Positions 22,251-33,395 of a DNA stretch of 64,000 bases are shown here, piece by piece. The translations under genes and the position numbers were made by a program. A model generated the notes under the pieces. It made no database searches. It worked only from the letters and a program-made list of their open reading frames with translations, and was not told the origin of the DNA. The DNA is from Daucus carota subsp. sativus (Eukaryota; Streptophyta; Magnoliopsida; Apiales; Apiaceae). Where the stretch lies: the NCBI RefSeq assembly GCF_001625215.2, contig NC_030383.2, positions 40,854,380 through 40,918,379 of the forward strand. Reading direction: 5' to 3'. Numbering within the stretch: the first letter of the stretch is position 1; each line of letters begins with the position of its first letter.

Positions 22251-25200
22251 ATAATTTTTAGACTCTCATCACACTTGAGCATGCCCCAAACGTAATAATT
22301 TTACTGCTTTGAATTTATTATATTGTTATTATTTCAAATCTGCCCAGTTTATACCAAATTAATTTTATTTCAAAAGCGTTCGGTGAAATCATTAGTAAAT
22401 TATTTCTCAAGTATTACTATTGTGACGCCCCAGGAATCCGGGGGCCTGGATCCTGACGTCACCACACAAAATCTTTTAAAACACTTTTGAAAAACTGTAT
22501 TTCTAAAAACCAATTAATTTAAAACCTGAAAGCATTAATAAAAGATTTAAAAGAGAACATTTTAACCCCCTAAAACAACAGGATCGCATCCAGGTTACAG
22601 TATTGAAATTAGAATCAACTACTACCATTATCAGATCAACTTCGATAAGAAGAATCACTATTAATCTACTACGACTATAGTTTACAACTGAATCTCAATT
22701 ACACAATTCTATCTAAAACCAACCTTGATCATATTCTTGAATATCTCTCTTGACTATTGGATACTTAACAGCTCACACTCTTCACCTAGCATTAGCCTTA
22801 ATATCCTTCTCCGAAATTCTTCCCTGTAAAGTTAGTACATAAAAAGGGATGAGCTTATAAAGCTCAGTAAGCATATACGTACATTTCAACTGAGTTTTAT
22901 TCGCAAAACTTGGTGAACCAAATCAATATTTCATCAAAGTCATCAAAACAGTTTCACACACCAAGATGAGTATGAGTATGAGTATTCAAGCACGATTAGT
23001 TCATCAATTCATCAAGTTGGGATCCCGGCCAGCTAAACAATCGGTTTAGCTTTACTTCCAATGAGGAAGCATCATCATCAATTCATCAAGTATCAATGCA
23101 AGATTACTCATTTCTCATTAGAAAATCATCAACAAAATGTTCACCGAAACATCATAAAATATCAACAGTGAAGGGTACAATATATACTTACAGTGCACAA
23201 CGTTCTCGAGTCCTACAACTTCATTCCCTAAAATGTTCACACATTTATTAATTATAAATCAAACCTATATTAATTCTATAATCACCGCTAACCTAATAAC
23301 TGAGCTCACAAAACTATAAAAATAAATCATTAATTAGAAATAAATAAGTAGACGTACCAAATTTAGCAGCTATGTTTCGCTTCCTAATTTTAATAAGCTA
23401 GCATGTGTTGTGTATATATAAGGAAAGGAGTGACCCTCCTGTTACTCTTTCTCGATGTGGTACGAAGAAATTGGTTTAAGAAAATAACATTTGAGTGGGC
23501 GACAGGGGTGACACCAAGGGGTTGGCGACAGGGCAACGCTTGCCTCGGTCAACATATTTTTAACACAATAGCTAAGCTCTTGCTTATATTCAAGAGAATA
23601 TAATATCATCTTCTCGATGTGGTATAAAGGTGGTTGTGGGGAAATAAGATTTGAATTGGCGACGGGGTGGCGCTTGGCTTACATATTTTCTTGAATAATT
23701 ATATCACTGGTTTTATTCATGAGAATATACCATTATTTTCTTGATGTGGTACAAAGATGGTTCAAAGAAAAATAGAATTGCACTGACGACAGGGTGGCGC
23801 CTAAGCGACGGGGGTGGAGTCAAGACACGGGGAGCGACGGGGGTGGAGCCAAGACACGGGGGAGCGACGGGGTGGCGCCAACTTGACTTATATTTACAAA
23901 CTCATAAACCAAGTCATTGCTTATATTCATAATAGTATAACATTATGTAATCGATGTGGTACAAAAACAGGGCAAGGCGCTCCAAGGGCGCTAGCAAGGC
24001 GCTCCAGGGCGTTGCTGGCTTACGGGCGCTTTCAAGGCGCTCCTAGGGCGCTAGCAAGGCGCTCCAGGGCGCATGGCCAAAATCAACAAATTTTTGTTAA
24101 ACCTTGCCTCGACTCTTGCTATATATTCTTATTCTTGCTCTTTTCTTTTATCGATGTCGGTTGAGAGTTTTCTATTCAATATAGAAGTTGTACTACACCA
24201 CATTAAAATACACATTTTGTATTATTCAAATAAAATGGATTCGGGGTATTACAACTATGGCTGTCCAGAGCATTTAATTTCGTTTTGTATCTCATTTCTG
24301 CACTTCTCATTTTATTGAGCTGTCCCCTTGCATAATAATTTTACTGCTTTGAATTTTGATATATCATCATTGTTAATATTTCAGATTTGTGTAATCTGTA
24401 AGCAAACCCATGGTTCCTGTACACAATGTTGCAAGTGTTCTACTCACTACCATGCTATGTGTGCTTCAAGGGCTGGGTATCGCATGGAGGTGACTTTACT
24501 CATAAATTGTGGTTCAGTGTTATTTTGGTTTTATAGATTATTTGTTGATGCGGCCCTTTATGCATAATATATGTGATACTCTCTTCAGCTATGTTAAGAT
24601 AGACATCTTACTTGAGGATCTTTTGTTTTTTATTTGTAGCTGCATACCTTGGAAAAAAACGGAAAGCAGATTACGAAGATGGTTTCATATTGTTCTAATC
24701 ACAGGTATGATTCACCCATCAGCAAAAACAGATATGCTGACACATGGATAAAGGAGATGAAGACACTTTAATAGAAGTCAAAGAATTCCTGTAATTCAGT
24801 GATTGACAATAACTTAATTTTTCTATTAAGCACAAAAGATCTTAAACTCTACCTTCAATGTTATACAATACAATTTCCACTTTATTGTGTCTGGTCATCG
24901 ACATGATTTTGTGTTTCGTGCAGGGCTCCAAATCCGGATACGGTTTTGATAATACAAACTCCTGATGAGGTTTTCTTGGCTAAAAGTCTACTCCAAAATA
25001 GAAGGCGAAATGGTTCGAGGCTGATTTCTCATGGATTGAAGCTTCAAGAATCACCTTCAATTGAGCTTGGTGAGGTTGAACCATTCTCTGCTGCTAGAAC
25101 ACGTGTTTTCTCAAGGTTAAACAAGGTACCTTCAAATTCATATATATTGGTCATTTGATTACAAAAAGTAGTTAAGAATAACAGAGGAAGTAAAGTCTTA

Positions 25201-27317
25201 AAAAGAGTGCAGTAGGTAACACTTTATCATGCTGTGTGGATCATTACGGTCCTATGCTTGCATCCATTTATAGTGTGTGCTAACTTTAAAAACACAGTGC
25301 AAATAATATGATATCTCCGGTGAAACCTGAAAAGAACTAATTTTAATCTAATTATATTAAGGTTTATATGAACAGCATTTCAAAGTTCTAGTAATGCAGC
25401 ACTAAGTTTCTTAATACCTTAAGGCAGACACGGTCATGTGATGCAAATGTCTTTACACCAATGCTATCACACTTTACTTTTTAAGATTACATTTTGTTCA
25501 TAGTGTATGCTCTTATTACATAACCAATATAATTTCTCCTTTTTACTTTTCTTTGTTTTTGCCAGAAAGTAAGAGAAGAACCAATTTCACACCGAGTTGC
25601 TGGATTCACACATCACTCCTTGGTTTCGATAGAGAAATTGAACAATGCTAGAGTAATAATCTCAATTAAATACATTTCTAGTTTCTTGTTTGATTTATGC
25701 AAATAAATTACTCATTTTGTTTCTTTTGATTCAACCAGAATAAAGTGGAGCCTGAAAATCATCCAACTTTCAGAGAACGGCTACGCCATTTGCAGGCAAG
25801 AGTTTTAAATCTTTATATTTCTACGTGGTATGGATACAATTTCTCACTTATATTTCATGTTAAATTCCAGAAAACCGAACACCATCGTGTTTGCTTTGGT
25901 AGATCTGGCATACACGGATGGGGCCTCTTTGCACGTCATGACATAGCAGAAGGAGAAATGGTTAGTCCTGGAAACTAACCCCTATAGTAATGTGCTTATG
26001 GAAAAATATAATTTCAAACTTTACCTTTGTTGAATAGAACTTGTTAAGGACTAGCAGGCTGGTCAGCCATTCCTGTGGGCTAGAATGGCACTATTAGCAT
26101 TTGTATATCAGTAGCTTACACGCAGTTCCAATTATATGTGAAACATAAAAAGAATAATGAGCATCTGCTTTAGTGTTTTTTTTAGATGGCGGGATCATCA
26201 TTTAATTTCTTAAAAATTTTGTATACGTTTTAAAGTTAAGTTGCTATAATATAATGCGGCTACATTGTCGTGGTCAAATTCTTAAATCATAAGAGCTAGT
26301 TAGAATTTCTCTGAGGATACAGTTAAGGCTTTTTGTGTATCTTAAGATACCACTGTACATATGGGCACATGATCTGATGGTTGCTTGCAGGTTCTAGAAT
26401 ATCGTGGCGAACATGTTAGAGGTAGTGTTGCTGATCTAAGGGAGGCACGCTACCGTATTGAAGGCAAAGACTGCTATGTAAGTTTTATGCTTTTTATTAC
26501 CTTATATACTAGCTGCAGAAAGAAGTTAGGAGAGTGCGAGATAGATATATATGTGCTCTCATAGGCAAGTTTAGAGCATTAATTTCTGCTATTACCTTGC
26601 AGCTGTTCAAGATCAGTGAAGAAGTCGTGGTTGATGCTACTGATAAAGGAAACATTGCACGATTGATAAACCATTCTGTAAGTTATTCTGTTCAAGTGCA
26701 TGCATACTTAAACCGCGTCTCTTATGCTAGTGGACTTCGATTTCCTTCTGTACATATTACACAAAAGGCCAAAAGAATCAACCTTAACAGTGTACAATCT
26801 ATCAAAAGCTCAGGTGGTCTTTTAGCCAGCCTACTAGATGTTTACTGAAGTAAAACTTAACATGGTTAAGTTGCAGAAATGACAAGAACCATGTGTTTTG
26901 TATAAACATATGTCCATATTGATGTGTATTCACTGCAATACTAACAAGTTGTCTTTGATCAAGACATACCAACAGAGACTCTCTTAAAAACTCTTGGCCT
27001 TTTTTAGTAATGATCTTCATCCGTTTCTTGATTGACAGTGTTCCCCAAACTGCTATGCAAGAATAATGAGTGTTGGAGCTGACGAGAACCGTATTGTACT
27101 GATTGCCAAGACAGCTGTGTCTGCTGCTGATGAATTAACGTAACCACCTCTCCCCTTAAACTCTGTGTATGCACATGTGTGTATTATCTCCGACTTCCAA
27201 CTCACCTTACCTTCCTCTTCTGGCAGGTACGATTACTTGTTTGATCCTGACGAGGGTGAAGAACTCAAAGTTCCCTGCTTGTGTAAATCTTCAAACTGTC
27301 GCAAGTTCATGAACTGA
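16503..27317 (+). CDS. Trithorax-type histone-lysine N-methyltransferase, ATX3/4/5 clade
   Basis: Exons: 16503-17513, 17610-17665, 17798-18017, 18273-18398, 18505-18564, 18654-18722, 18837-18928, 19057-19140, 19502-19637, 20474-20579, 20689-20788, 20980-21104, 21364-21509, 24385-24489, 24640-24704, 24924-25125, 25566-25652, 25739-25795, 25871-25960, 26391-26477, 26603-26677, 27039-27139, 27227-27317 (1096 residues). An acidic/basic N-terminus is followed by a PWWP domain from about residue 280 ([20 protein letters not shown]). A PHD finger (CGVCKKNW...[12 protein letters not shown]), a second PHD plus extended PHD ([18 protein letters not shown] through [12 protein letters not shown]) and a SET domain from about 950 ([21 protein letters not shown]) come next. 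The post-SET motif is CLCKSSNC. This order fits ATX3/4/5, which methylate H3K4 in the nucleus. Introns behind exons 3 and 18 use GC donors (CAG|GCAAG). The start was chosen because MIIKR is typical of the clade. Confidence 0.93.
20065..20473 (+). repeat. Tandem duplication of intron 3' end with (CA)n, including splice acceptor
   Basis: The segment from CAGTTTCCTTTTCAAAATTG through (CA)n to GTGATTCTCCAGATGTT occurs twice, at 20066-20265 and 20268-20478, nearly identical except for CA length (about 31 versus 41 nt). It lies in the ATX intron before exon 10, so the true 3' splice site (CAG at 20471-20473) has an exact upstream copy at 20259-20261. Confidence 0.9.
21815..22345 (+). repeat. Diverged duplicate of the ATX intron 13 acceptor region
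   Basis: ACTATGGTTGTCCGGCG near 21810 matches ACTATGGCTGTCCAGAG at 24254. GTAATAATTTTACTGCTTTGAATTT near 22292 matches the segment near 24331 that runs to the used acceptor. The upstream copy is split by a microsatellite-flanked element (21875-22213). Confidence 0.7.
21875..22213. mobile_element. Microsatellite-flanked nonautonomous element (CTCAAATA...TATTGGAGTA)
   Basis: Begins GAGGCAATTGCTCAAATAAA directly after (TA)n(CA)n and ends GGAGGTTTGTATTGGAGTAA directly before (TG)n. The ends are imperfectly inverted. Three relatives lie at 59530, 59968 and 63718. The layout resembles Micron-type elements reported next to microsatellites, but the class is my inference. Confidence 0.55.
22421..24253. 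mobile_element. Solo LTR (1.83 kb) in ATX intron 13
   Basis: Begins TGTGACGCCCCAGGAATCCG and ends GGATTCGGGGTATTACA, the TG...CA layout of an LTR. The 5-bp duplication ACTAT lies at 22416-22420 and 24254-24258. No retroviral-type coding sequence is inside and no second LTR is nearby, so it is a solo LTR. The orientation is uncertain. The TGTxACxCCCC/GGGGTxTTACA ends are common in plant LTRs, but the superfamily is not proven. Confidence 0.82.
23445..24075 (+). repeat. Minisatellite-like repeats inside the solo LTR
   Basis: Units opening CGATGTGGTAC.AA occur near 23453, 23612, 23741 and 23956, each followed by GGCGACxGGGTGxCxCC-type blocks and a TTGCTTATATTCA-type stretch. The last unit runs into a GC-rich array of AAGGCGCTCCAGGGCGCT words (23975-24070), in strong contrast with the surrounding AT-rich DNA. 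Confidence 0.7.
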
Positions 27318-27779
27318 CAGCAGAGTAGTATAGCCATTGTTTATCAGAAAAGCATTTTTGCTTTTTAGGTCTCTTTGTAACATAACCTAGCTGTTCGTTT
27401 ACAGGCTAATTTAGGAATATTGAGGATATATGACAAAACAGTTTAATCGACGATTATATACATATACATACATAGGAAACATTAATCATATCCTTCATTG
27501 CCTTGTCTGATTTTTCTTTTTTATGGAAGTAAAGAACTAAACTGATAACTCCATTCACAAGTATCAAGTATTTATTGGTTGCTGGAAAATACAAGAACAA
27601 TTGTTGCATGTACAGATGACAGCTATTCATTATTTTTTGGTTGCTCAATAAAATTGCAAAAGAAAAATAAAACTGGGCAGCTCAGAATTGCTAAAGGTAC
27701 AGTTTTGACAATGGCCATGAAGCATATTCCAGAGAGACATGTCCTGAATGCCTAAAATTTGGCCTGGCCATGAATGTGA
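27318..27779. other. Convergent 3' ends of ATX and KGD4-like genes
   Basis: The space behind the ATX stop holds the probable 3' UTRs of both genes. An ORF on the minus strand at 27454-27648 is in this AT-rich UTR region and has no domain. No other feature was seen. Confidence 0.5.
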
Positions 27780-28513
27780 TTAAAAAGTACCACCAAGCTG
27801 CAAAAACGGAACATCCCATGTCGGTTAGATTATGAAAGTTCGACTGACTCTATAAACACGATACGAGTCAATAACAAATGTATATCAAAATGGTCGGCTC
27901 TTTTTTACTAGTATCAATTTAAAGGAGACGAAAACTGACCAGAATAGCCTCAATTTCCCTGTCAGTAACAGGGGTGCGTTTAGGCTGCAGAGAAGCTTTC
28001 CCTCCACTGGCAGTATTCATGGGCGCCGTCGAGATGTCGGATCTCGAAACAGAAACACTCTTAGCATCTGCATCATCCACATTTCAAAATCCCCATTACT
28101 TCAACACAAGAACATACTCAATTTTCTTCAACTACTTTAAATTTGCGATGACTAGTACCCAGTAAGAGAGATACCGTCAGATCAAGAGGTCGGGACTTAT
28201 AAATAACCGACTTAACTATCTAAACAAACAATAAACAGGGAAACTAGTTCCTTTTCATGAAAGTCAACCCTGATCTAAATGATCATTAAACTACACAAAC
28301 TCCTATGCAACAAGTACACATCCAATCACAAGATTCTATAGTATCTTTTACTTGAGTCACAAGGATCAAACATCCCAAGTTCCTTAAAAATAGAAACATC
28401 AAACATAAGATGAAAAGATGGTTACCCGAAGTAGAGAGTGTTCGGTTTTGATGTCTTTGTGGGAACTTGATTCGAGGAATTCTCTTCACGGCTTGACCAA
28501 CTCCTCCACCCAT
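27780..28513 (-). CDS. KGD4-like: KGD4/MRPS36-like small mitochondrial protein (2-oxoglutarate dehydrogenase subunit 4)
   Basis: Three minus-strand exons were read by hand: 28513-28426, 28067-27940 and 27797-27780 (stop at 27780-27782), giving 77 residues. The junctions are GT-AG and keep frame (TCG G|GTAACC, then GATGATGCAG|AT GCT). The N-terminus MGGGVGQAVKRIPRIKFPQR resembles the xPxIxFPxR motif of KGD4/MRPS36, and the C-terminus reads KRTPVTDREIEAILLGGTF, a plant-type ending. The family links the E3 subunit to the E1-E2 core of mitochondrial 2-oxoglutarate dehydrogenase and was earlier listed as a ribosomal protein. The middle is serine/threonine-rich and probably disordered. The last exon codes for only five residues plus the stop, so automatic annotation may miss it. 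Confidence 0.8.
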
Positions 28514-28640
28514 TTTTATCTCTTTATTCTCTTTTTCTACCTCTGCTCTACTTCACACATATAACAGACGTAAAACAAGATTGGTAGCATGATTACATCG
28601 AACACAGAACGACACCGTTCCAACTCACAAGATGTTTAAG

Positions 28641-28905
28641 TACTCCCTTTTCCCGGCCAATTCTTTACGTTTAGTCTTGGCACGGAGGTTAAGAAATATG
28701 TATAGAGTAGTGAAAAAAAAAAAATTGGTTGAAGTGGTGGGACCCACTAATTTTTAATGTATAAAAGAGAGATAGTGGAGTAAAGATAGTGTAAAAAGGG
28801 AGTAAAGGTAGTGTGAAAAGGAAGGAAAAGTTGGGAAGTGTGGGACACATTGACTATTTTTGGTAAGAAACCGTAAAGAATCTGGTGGGACGGAGGAGGG
28901 AATAT
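28641..28905. mobile_element. Stowaway-like MITE upstream of KGD4-like gene
   Basis: The left end ACTCCCTTTTCCCGGCCAAT and right end GGTGGGACGGAGGAGGGAAT are eroded Stowaway termini. The inner pair AATTCTTTACGTTTAGTC and AAACCGTAAAGAATC supports one element. It lies about 130 bp from the start codon of the minus-strand gene. Confidence 0.55.
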
Positions 28906-28939
28906 AACAGTAGTACCTTCTTAACCCTTTTTCCAACTT

Positions 28940-29148
28940 CTTGACACGCATTTAAGGTGTGTATAAAGTATAAATTTACGATTTTTTAAAAAAAAATTCT
29001 TGTTCTACGTAAAAGTTCAAACATTAAACTTTTATTCATAAGGAAAAAATTTAAAAATAATTTTTAAAATTATGTTTTATGAGAGTCTTAACTGAGTGCC
29101 GAGTCCCCATCCTTCAATGTTAAGAATTGAGGTGGATGGAGGGAGTAA
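28940..29148. mobile_element. Second Stowaway-like MITE fragment
   Basis: The right end GGTGGATGGAGGGAGTAAT and inner inverted stretches (AAAAGTTCAAACATTAAACTTTTATTC) are of MITE type. The left end is not clear. Confidence 0.4.
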
Positions 29149-29205
29149 TGTTTTAGGATTTTTTTTATCCATTAATAGTTTCAAAGAACATGCCCAAATA
29201 ATAAT

Positions 29206-29431
29206 GGGTCCTGTTCCCTGACAACTGTGTGTCAGGGAACAGTTATCCAACACATCATTCCCCAGCCGTTGGATCATCCAACGGCTGGGGTAAAAGAAAA
29301 AATTTTAAGCGTTCTGCGGTTTTTTTCCGCGGATGGGGTGTTTTCAACAAGCGTTCCGTGTATATTTTCCGCGGATAGTCGGGACTTTTTTAAGCGATCC
29401 GCGGTAAATAACCGCGGAACTATCAGACGGG
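29206..29431 (+). repeat. Left terminal inverted repeat of the MULE
   Basis: 226 bp that match 38030-37801 read on the minus strand, with a 4-nt gap and scattered mismatches. It is made of successive palindromes: 29211-29242 (13-nt arms CTGTTCCCTGACA/TGTCAGGGAACAG), 29260-29290 (15-nt arms CCCCAGCCGTTGGAT/ATCCAACGGCTGGGG) and a run of CCGCGG-centred units ending TCCGCGGTAAATAACCGCGG. Confidence 0.9.
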
Positions 29432-30349
29432 TTTAAAACAAAAGAAACCGCTCAAACACACATATCAGTTACAAATACAGAGTATATCAAACACAAACAC
29501 CTCTTGCGATCATCTGGCGATTATAATCACTCCCAAACACAAACACCTCTTGCGATCATCTTCTGTGTGGCTGCGATCATAATCAAACACAAGGTGCGTG
29601 ATTGTTTTGATACCTAATAGTAGTTGTTTGTGCTTAATTTAGTTTGGTGCTTGAATCTTTAGTTTTAACCATACATGATTAGCAAATTGGATGTGTAATT
29701 GATTGTTACTTGATTTGGGCTTCATACATGTACTGTAATTTTTGTATTTTAAGTCAGTTTAGTTGGTCGAGTGCATAGTGTTTGGTAAAATGTCTCAATG
29801 AAAATTTTGTTTATTTTTGTTAGTTTTTGGTATATATGTCATGTATGTACATGGTTGTGTGGATAAAGTGTATATATGTCATGTAAGTTTTGGTTTTTTT
29901 GTTAGTTTTTGGTATATATGTCATGTAAAATTTGGTTTTTATTTGAATTAGTGGTAATTCTTCTACATTGTATGATATAAATTCTATGATACGAATTTAT
30001 CATATAAATTCTTCTGAATTAGTGGTAATTGTTCTTTGAAGGATGTTAATAAAGTTTGATTATATAAATTGTATGATATAAATTTGAATTAATATGATCA
30101 TGCATGTGTTTTTCATTTAAGATCATTCTTATAGAGCTGCCATGCGTGTGTTGTGTACCCTAGTCATTGGTGTGTTGCTAGAGCACAATATCAGTGTTCA
30201 TTTAACAGAAATTATTATGCACACATTGGAAAATATTTATGAATTTCATGAAGTAAGTGGATATAGTGTATGTAGGTTGTCAGTCTAATGTTCACGTAAA
30301 TGTTCATGTAAATGGTTGTCTGATGTTGATTTCATGTTGAATTGTCAGG
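29432..30349 (+). promoter_or_regulatory. Leader and probable promoter of the PMD-Ulp1 gene
   Basis: A direct repeat CACAAACACCTCTTGCGATCATCT occurs near 29494 and 29536. A possible 5' UTR intron starts at AAG|GTGCGTG near 29593 and could end at the TTGTCAG immediately before the start codon at 30350. Repeats of TTGGTATATATGTCATGTA occur near 29827-29930. No TATA box was assigned. Confidence 0.4.
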
Positions 30350-33300
30350 ATGGAAGATATTCTACCAGGGCCACTTAGTCAGGAAGTTATCTTAGACAAC
30401 TCGTATCATGTGAGTGCTGCTGTTTGGGCTGGTGTTGATCGGGGTCCATTGGAGTGTTTCTGTGGCAACCGGTCTATGAGGAGCTGGTTTCTTTCTGATG
30501 CTCAGAAGGAAATTCTACATGCTATAGGGTTTGGCGTGTTTGCCAATCCCAGACTTATACTTCAGACTGACGCGAGGCTAGTGAGTGCTCTTGTTGAGAG
30601 GTGGCGTCCGGAGACCAACACATTCTTCATGAGACAGGGGGAGATGACTGTGACCTTGGAGGATGTTGGTTACATATTGGGGTTGCCCATTCATGGTCGG
30701 CCTTTAGTGGGAGATGTTATTGACAACCAGAAGGACTTCTTTCGGAGGAACTGGTTTGAGGAGTTGTCGACAGCTGACGTGGATTCGGCTCATACTAGGG
30801 GCGGGGTGAGGTACACATGGTTGTTTGAGACGTACAGAGCTGATCCCGGTCCTGATCCAGAGCGGATTCTCATCCACACGCAGGCCTATTTGTTCGTTGT
30901 TGTAGGTGCTGTTCTTTTTCCTACTACTAGTAGGAATGTGATGCATCCCCGGTATCTCCGCCATCTTCGCAGACTGAGGGAGATTCCTACATGGTCTTGG
31001 GGTTCGGCAGTTCTGTCTTACCTGTACAGGGGGTTGTATCACGCCACACAAAAGGATGCCAAGAAGATATCAGGTTGTGTGTGGTTGTTGATGCTATGGT
31101 CTTATGAGAGGTTCGAGATTGGTAGACCTATTCCCGATGAGAGCAGGGGCAGCTATCCGGTAGCTGAGTTTTGGGCTATGCCTGACGAGGATGAGGAGGA
31201 CGAGGGTAAGGGGAAGAAGGGGAAGGTGGAGGGTAAGGGGAAGGGGAAGGGGAAGGAAGAGGCGAAGGGCAAGGGGAAGGGGAAGGAAGAGGTGAAGGGC
31301 AAGGGGAAGGGGAAGGAAGAGGGGAAGGGGAAGGGGAAGGGGAAGGAGCCTGATATTCCCGAGGAGATTGAGGAGGAGGAGGAGATGGAGGAGCAGGGCT
31401 GGATTGTGGGTGGGAAGAGGAAACGGGTTAGGCGTGACAGTAGAGCGGCGCCTCATCATAGCTTGCCACATTACAGGGGTGAGTTTGATGGAGTAGCATC
31501 AGACGTAGTGAGTTGGACACCCTATTCCGAATTTCATGAGATGGAAGGGGATTCGGATGGGGATCATGACATATCTGCAGAGGATTGGGAGGCTCGTTAT
31601 GCTGTCCTTGCTCGGGTCCCATTAGTTCATTATGACATAGTGGAGTATCAGCATTCAGATAGGGTGTTGAGACAGTTTGGTTTGAGGCAGCCTATTCCCC
31701 CCCCTCCGGTATCCATGACTCGGTATAGGCAGGAGAAAGAAGCCTTTCACTACACTGATTGGCGTGCTGTATGGTTTGCTGAGATCGGAGAGTGGGAGCG
31801 TTTTGTGGATCACCCCGAGGTTGTGGTGGCTCAGCATTCACTAGACACCGATGACACAGGTTACTTGGACTGGTACGAGCACATTTCCAGGCGCCGCGTT
31901 GGGAAGCCACAGCCTGTGCCACAGCCGCAGTATTCCACCAGGGAGTTGTTTGACAACCTTCAGGCATTTCAACTTGTAAGTTTGTTTACCCTTTCATTGT
32001 ACTAAAGTTAAGATTCCTTTATTCGTACTTTGTATGTATCTAATTTCATGACATCAAACTATCTGCAGATTCAGAAGGGTTTGGAATGCCTTAAGGCGAT
32101 TGATTCAACCATCCCTGAAGGCTATCGCGAGGAATTTAGAGAGATTGCCCCGATATTTGTCGAGCCGTACTGCCGTTTCATGCAACAGCTCAAGGGCCCA
32201 GCATACACCCCTCCTGTTTTCGACCATGTCCATCTATCGGCTGTGGCAAAGAGGCCAACTGTTGCAGACGTCTCCCCCCATGACATCATTGATATGACAC
32301 AGCCGTCTCAGCAGACTACACAGGTCCCTACTCACCCTACTGTTCCCGCATCACAGGCCACTTCCTCGAGGCCCGAGAAGATGGATGTTCGTAGGCCTGG
32401 TGAACAGAAGTGGCTGATAAGTAAGAAGCTTTCAGAGGAGAAGATGGCCGCCATTAGGAGAGACTGGGGATGGGTACGAGGTCAGCCTGTGGGGCTTCGG
32501 GGTGGAATTAAACATGATCTCATGTTCAATTTGGCGGAGAATTCAATGCAGAGCTTGGCACCCGGTGCTTGGATAGATGACCGCATCATATACGGATACA
32601 TGGTACTATTTCATTTGTGGTGCCGGTCTACATTTAAATTGTGTTGCCTTTATTTATTTTGTAAATAACCTATGTTAATTCCTTGCAGTGGTTGTTACGT
32701 GAGCGGGAAGAAGCTATTGCCGCTGCAGGAGTGTATCCGAGAAAGCCGTCTTACTACTTCATGGATCCATTTTTCATTACATTGGCTATGGAGCTGGATT
32801 ACAAGGTTCTCACGGAGCGGGTTAAGCGTTTCTTCGTTACGTGGGGTAGTTGTGGGATTGGTCCACCAATCAACGAAGTGGACTACATATTTGTCTCGGC
32901 CAATGTTAATGGGAATCACTGGATTTTGATGGTATTGTCTGTGAAGGAATGGGGCGTCATGGTGTTTGATCCTATGACCAACAAAGCTGAACATGCGAAG
33001 GAAGAACAATGCGTGGTATGTGATCCGTTCCTTCTTTTTTCTTATATCAATTTGAAGTCTCGTTCATTTCATCTATATTTTGTTGATTGTGTTTTTAGGT
33101 TGGACTGTTGGCGAGGATGCTTCGTTATCTTGGCCCCCGACTTACTGTGCCGAAGGAGGACCCTCTAGTCCAGGTCTGGGATGCAATGCCGAAGCAGAAT
33201 AACTACACTGATTGCGGGGTTTATATTTGCAAGTATATGGATTATCTCTTGCAAGGATATGACCTCTCTACCTTGCTGTGGGACGCTTCAGACCTCGAGG

Positions 33301-33395
33301 TCTTCCGTTACAGGATTGCCAAGGAGCTTCAGAAGGGGAAAGCAAGATCCATCCCAAACCACCGGATGAGCCAGAGGGTCTCGCAGCTAGATTAG
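30350..33395 (+). CDS. Plant mobile domain (PMD) - Ulp1-like C48 cysteine protease fusion
   Basis: Exons 30350-31975, 32069-32602, 32689-33015, 33099-33395; GT-AG, in frame, 927 residues. Residues about 50-275 form an aminotransferase-like plant mobile domain (LVSALVERWRPETNTFFM, GEMTVTLEDVGYILGLPIHG). A lysine/glycine low-complexity tract of KGKGKEE repeats (about 285-335) and an acidic stretch follow. The C-terminal third is a Ulp1/SENP-type peptidase: LAPGAWIDDRIIYGYM, His797 in NGNHWI, Asp814 in VFDPM, Gln862 and Cys868 in YTDCGVYICKYMDYLL, so the catalytic set is complete. The family cleaves SUMO or related modifiers; PMD proteins act in the nucleus and are often found in transposons. 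It lies inside the MULE, convergent with the transposase. Its role in transposition is unknown. Confidence 0.88.
31203..31350 (+). repeat. GGGAAGGGGAAG coding repeat (KGKGK tract)
   Basis: Purine-only imperfect tandem repeats in which a 36-48-nt unit (AAGGGCAAGGGGAAGGGGAAGGAAGAGG type) recurs about three times. It encodes Lys/Gly/Glu repeats between the mobile domain and the acidic linker. Confidence 0.85.

Noticed and set aside
23403..24164. Plus-strand ORFs inside the ATX intron (up to 116 codons)
   Set aside because: They lie in the solo LTR minisatellite; the repeated Arg/Ala words follow from the GC-rich array.
31094..31471. Minus-strand ORF of 125 codons, Leu/Pro-rich
   Set aside because: It is the antisense of the KGKGK coding repeat; the purine-only sense strand keeps the other strand free of stops by chance.
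30350..33395. PMD-Ulp1 gene as an ordinary host gene (MAIN/MAIL-like)
   Set aside because: It lies between matching TIRs with a 9-bp target duplication, and Ulp1-like domains are common MULE cargo.
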